A stretch of 47,198 nt of DNA from Acinetobacter gandensis. Its GTDB lineage: Bacteria > Pseudomonadota > Gammaproteobacteria > Pseudomonadales > Moraxellaceae. Location: positions 1 through 47,198 of the forward strand of contig NZ_LZDS01000010.1 of assembly GCF_001678755.1 (NCBI RefSeq), written 5' to 3'. The notes beneath the pieces were generated by a model that was not told where the DNA came from, made no database searches, and saw only the letters and a program-made list of their open reading frames with translations. Of this stretch, positions 46,178-47,198 are shown in pieces (within the stretch, counting starts at the first letter, position 1; each line of letters begins with the position of its first letter). Both the position numbers and the translations under genes were made by a program.

Positions 46178-46291
46178 ATGAAGTATATTGTAGTTTGCAT
46201 GTGTGCCTTTATTTTTGTGCTGAGTGGGTGTCAAAATGATCATGACAATAATCAAGAACCGCAGACCCCGCACGCCTTAGATAAAGACTAG
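46178..46291 (+). CDS. Small lipoprotein, 37 aa
   Basis: A 37-residue ORF begins MKYIVVCMCAFIFVLSGC. The lipobox LSGC puts the lipidated cysteine at residue 18, and a 19-residue charged tail (QNDHDNNQEPQTPHALDKD) follows. GAGGA seven bases upstream of the ATG gives it good translation signals. The mature peptide is very short, so a role as a membrane-tethered accessory peptide is possible. No homologue is recognised. The next lipoprotein gene starts 43 bases downstream and may be cotranscribed. Confidence 0.7.
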   Translation: MKYIVVCMCAFIFVLSGCQNDHDNNQEPQTPHALDKD

Positions 46292-46334
46292 TCGCTAAGT
46301 TTTTTACTTGGATTAAAATTCAAATGGGGTCTAT

Positions 46335-46775
46335 ATGAAAATTTTAGTAAGTATAGCATGTGGATTAATTGCGCTTGGGTTAAGTGCTTGTGCGACATCT
46401 CCACAAATTGATCAATCAAAACATGTAATTGGTATGGCCAATCCAGCGAGTGTTTATTGTGAACAGGTTGGTGGACAAAGCCTTATTCAAAAGACTGAGG
46501 AAGGCGATCGTGGATTTTGTAAATTAAAGAATGGTCAGTTAGTTGATGAGTGGCAATATTATCAACATGGTCTATCAATTTGTAAGCCTGAATTAACACA
46601 AAAATTAATTGGACAAAAAAATCTAACTGATGCGCAAATTCAAGCGCTGACTAAAGCAAAATTAGTGCGCGTTGTTGAACCTGGTCAGCCAATGACTATG
46701 GACTATAGAGTTGAACGTGTAACAGTAACAATTAACCCCAATACCAAGATTGTTACAAATGCAATATGCGGTTAA
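46335..46775 (+). CDS. Lipoprotein with DUF333 and I78-like inhibitor domains
   Basis: This 146-aa lipoprotein has a signal peptide ending in the lipobox LSAC (C19). Residues about 36-76 form a DUF333 domain (MANPASVYCEQVGGQS, RGFCKLKNGQLVDEWQYY). Residues about 83-146 resemble the peptidase inhibitor I78 domain (CKPELTQKLIGQ, VRVVEPGQPMTMDYRVERV, ending NAICG), with the terminal Cys-Gly typical of I78. The domain call is from pattern memory. The protein would sit in the periplasm or on the outer membrane and could inhibit a protease. Confidence 0.7.
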   Translation: MKILVSIACGLIALGLSACATSPQIDQSKHVIGMANPASVYCEQVGGQSLIQKTEEGDRGFCKLKNGQLVDEWQYYQHGLSICKPELTQKLIGQKNLTDAQIQALTKAKLVRVVEPGQPMTMDYRVERVTVTINPNTKIVTNAICG

Positions 46776-46789
46776 TAATTAAAATGTTT

Positions 46790-46817
46790 AAAAAGTCTAC
46801 AGATGTAGACTTTTTTA
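46790..46817 (+). terminator. Intrinsic terminator of the DUF333/I78 lipoprotein gene
   Basis: AAAAAGTCTAC and GTAGACTTTTT form an eleven-pair stem with an AGAT loop, followed by further T and A bases, 14 bases past the stop. Confidence 0.92.
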
Positions 46818-46890
46818 TAGCTAAAACTAAGTTATCAATAGTTTTACGTCGAAGTTAATAAATTTAAAAATATTTATTAACTCATATTTA

Positions 46891-47049
46891 TTTCAAGTAT
46901 TTATTAATGCCATGTATAAAGATGAAGCCTCACAAATTGAAGCTATGTGTAGATACATTCAAGTGTATGGCTTGGTCAATACATTTAAGAATAAGGACTG
47001 GAAAGCTTTTGCACGGGGCTAAGACGGAGCAGCCTACGCAAAGAATAAC
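46891..47049 (+). pseudogene. Remnant of a phage-type N-acetylmuramidase (DUF3380) endolysin
   Basis: In the frame of the ATG at 46912, the sequence reads VFINAMYKDEASQIEAMCRY, then a stretch ending NKDWKAFARG, a TAA stop at 47020-47022, and DGAAYAKNN. This resembles the C-terminal part of the N-acetylmuramidase (DUF3380) endolysin domain, where FARGYNGPxYxxN is typical. The Tyr of that motif is replaced by the stop, consistent with a single base change. The 5' part is missing. The 3' end is cut by the IS at 47050. It is probably a relic of a prophage lysis gene. Confidence 0.65.
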
Positions 47050-47198
47050 GGCTTTGTTGCACAAACCTATCTGTAAAGGCTTTTTCAGCGATATAATTTT
47101 CAAATGAAGAAGCCTGCACATAAAATCTACCGCACAACCCATTGGCCCGCATATAACCGAGCACTTATGAGTCGCGGAAATATTGCCATTTGGTTTGA
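47050..47198 (+). mobile_element. IS5-family insertion sequence, right-edge fragment
   Basis: The element starts with GGCTTTGTTGCACAAA at 47050-47065, a left inverted repeat typical of a group of Acinetobacter IS5-type elements, and runs off the right edge. The terminus is placed by eye. Family identity rests on the transposase start that follows. The target duplication cannot be checked here. Confidence 0.75.
47104..47198 (+). CDS. IS5-family transposase, N-terminal 31 residues (partial)
   Basis: An ATG at 47104 opens a frame without stops to the window end: MKKPAHKIYRTTHWPAYNRA, then LMSRGNIAIWF. This is the characteristic start of an IS5-family transposase frequent in Acinetobacter, as I recall it. 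The DDE catalytic domain lies outside the window. Confidence 0.88.
   Translation, partial: MKKPAHKIYRTTHWPAYNRALMSRGNIAIWF

Overview
The window reads as a chromosomal segment of an Acinetobacter species (Gammaproteobacteria, Moraxellaceae). The basis is AT-rich coding sequence, an isc cluster in the order iscR-iscS-iscU-iscA-hscB-hscA-fdx, hupB-ppiD and clpS-clpA pairs, an OMPLA with the N-terminal extension, and protein sequences that closely resemble Acinetobacter proteins as I remember them. The species cannot be fixed from the sequence alone. Both edges lie inside insertion sequences (IS3-family on the left, IS5-family on the right). Each IS sits in what looks like a broken gene, so the window may be a whole assembly contig bounded by repeats.

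Layout. 1-577: left IS end and the 3' remnant of a disrupted gene. 745-6407: mfd (transcription-coupled repair), a HIT-family hydrolase and a membrane class III adenylate cyclase. 6605-12016, minus strand: the Fe-S cluster assembly operon with an IscR-type operator on its promoter. 12129-13455: a membrane-anchored SCP2/UbiJ-like protein diverging from a phasin. 13622-15891: HU-beta and PpiD. 16067-19255: a secreted alpha/beta hydrolase, a DUF2797 protein diverging from a DUF6231-type protein, and a YidB-like protein. 19341-21296, minus: a tightly packed PfkB kinase / Rieske ferredoxin / OB-fold membrane protein operon. 21577-27351: GNAT acetyltransferase, a COG4705 four-repeat membrane protein, a PreP-like M16 protease and pldA. 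27418-31771, minus: KtrB and KtrA potassium uptake, a hypothetical protein and ilvA. 31879-36347: rpiA, a REP-like element, a YgjP-type metalloprotease, a PDZ protein, argC and a coiled-coil membrane protein. 36387-39499: clpS-clpA and a YnfA-like protein. 39543-44056: a secreted hypothetical protein, argF, and a TetR regulator diverging from prpBC. 44113-46775: small accessory and secreted proteins, including two very short genes. 46891-47198: a phage-endolysin remnant cut by the right IS.

Most of the window is housekeeping. Functional groups are Fe-S biogenesis (IscR controlling isc), protein quality control (ClpAP/ClpS, PpiD, PreP, HscAB), K+ homeostasis (KtrAB), amino acid synthesis (ilvA, argC, argF) and propionate catabolism (prpBC, without a dehydratase gene nearby). 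The less ordinary material is the kinase/Rieske/OB-fold operon, the intercistronic hairpins inside isc, a terminator facing a strand with no gene, and the small-gene region at 45.5-46.8 kb. I did not find a convincing novel multi-gene system. I saw no tRNA, rRNA, CRISPR array or replication origin, and no gene-free stretch exceeds 300 bases.
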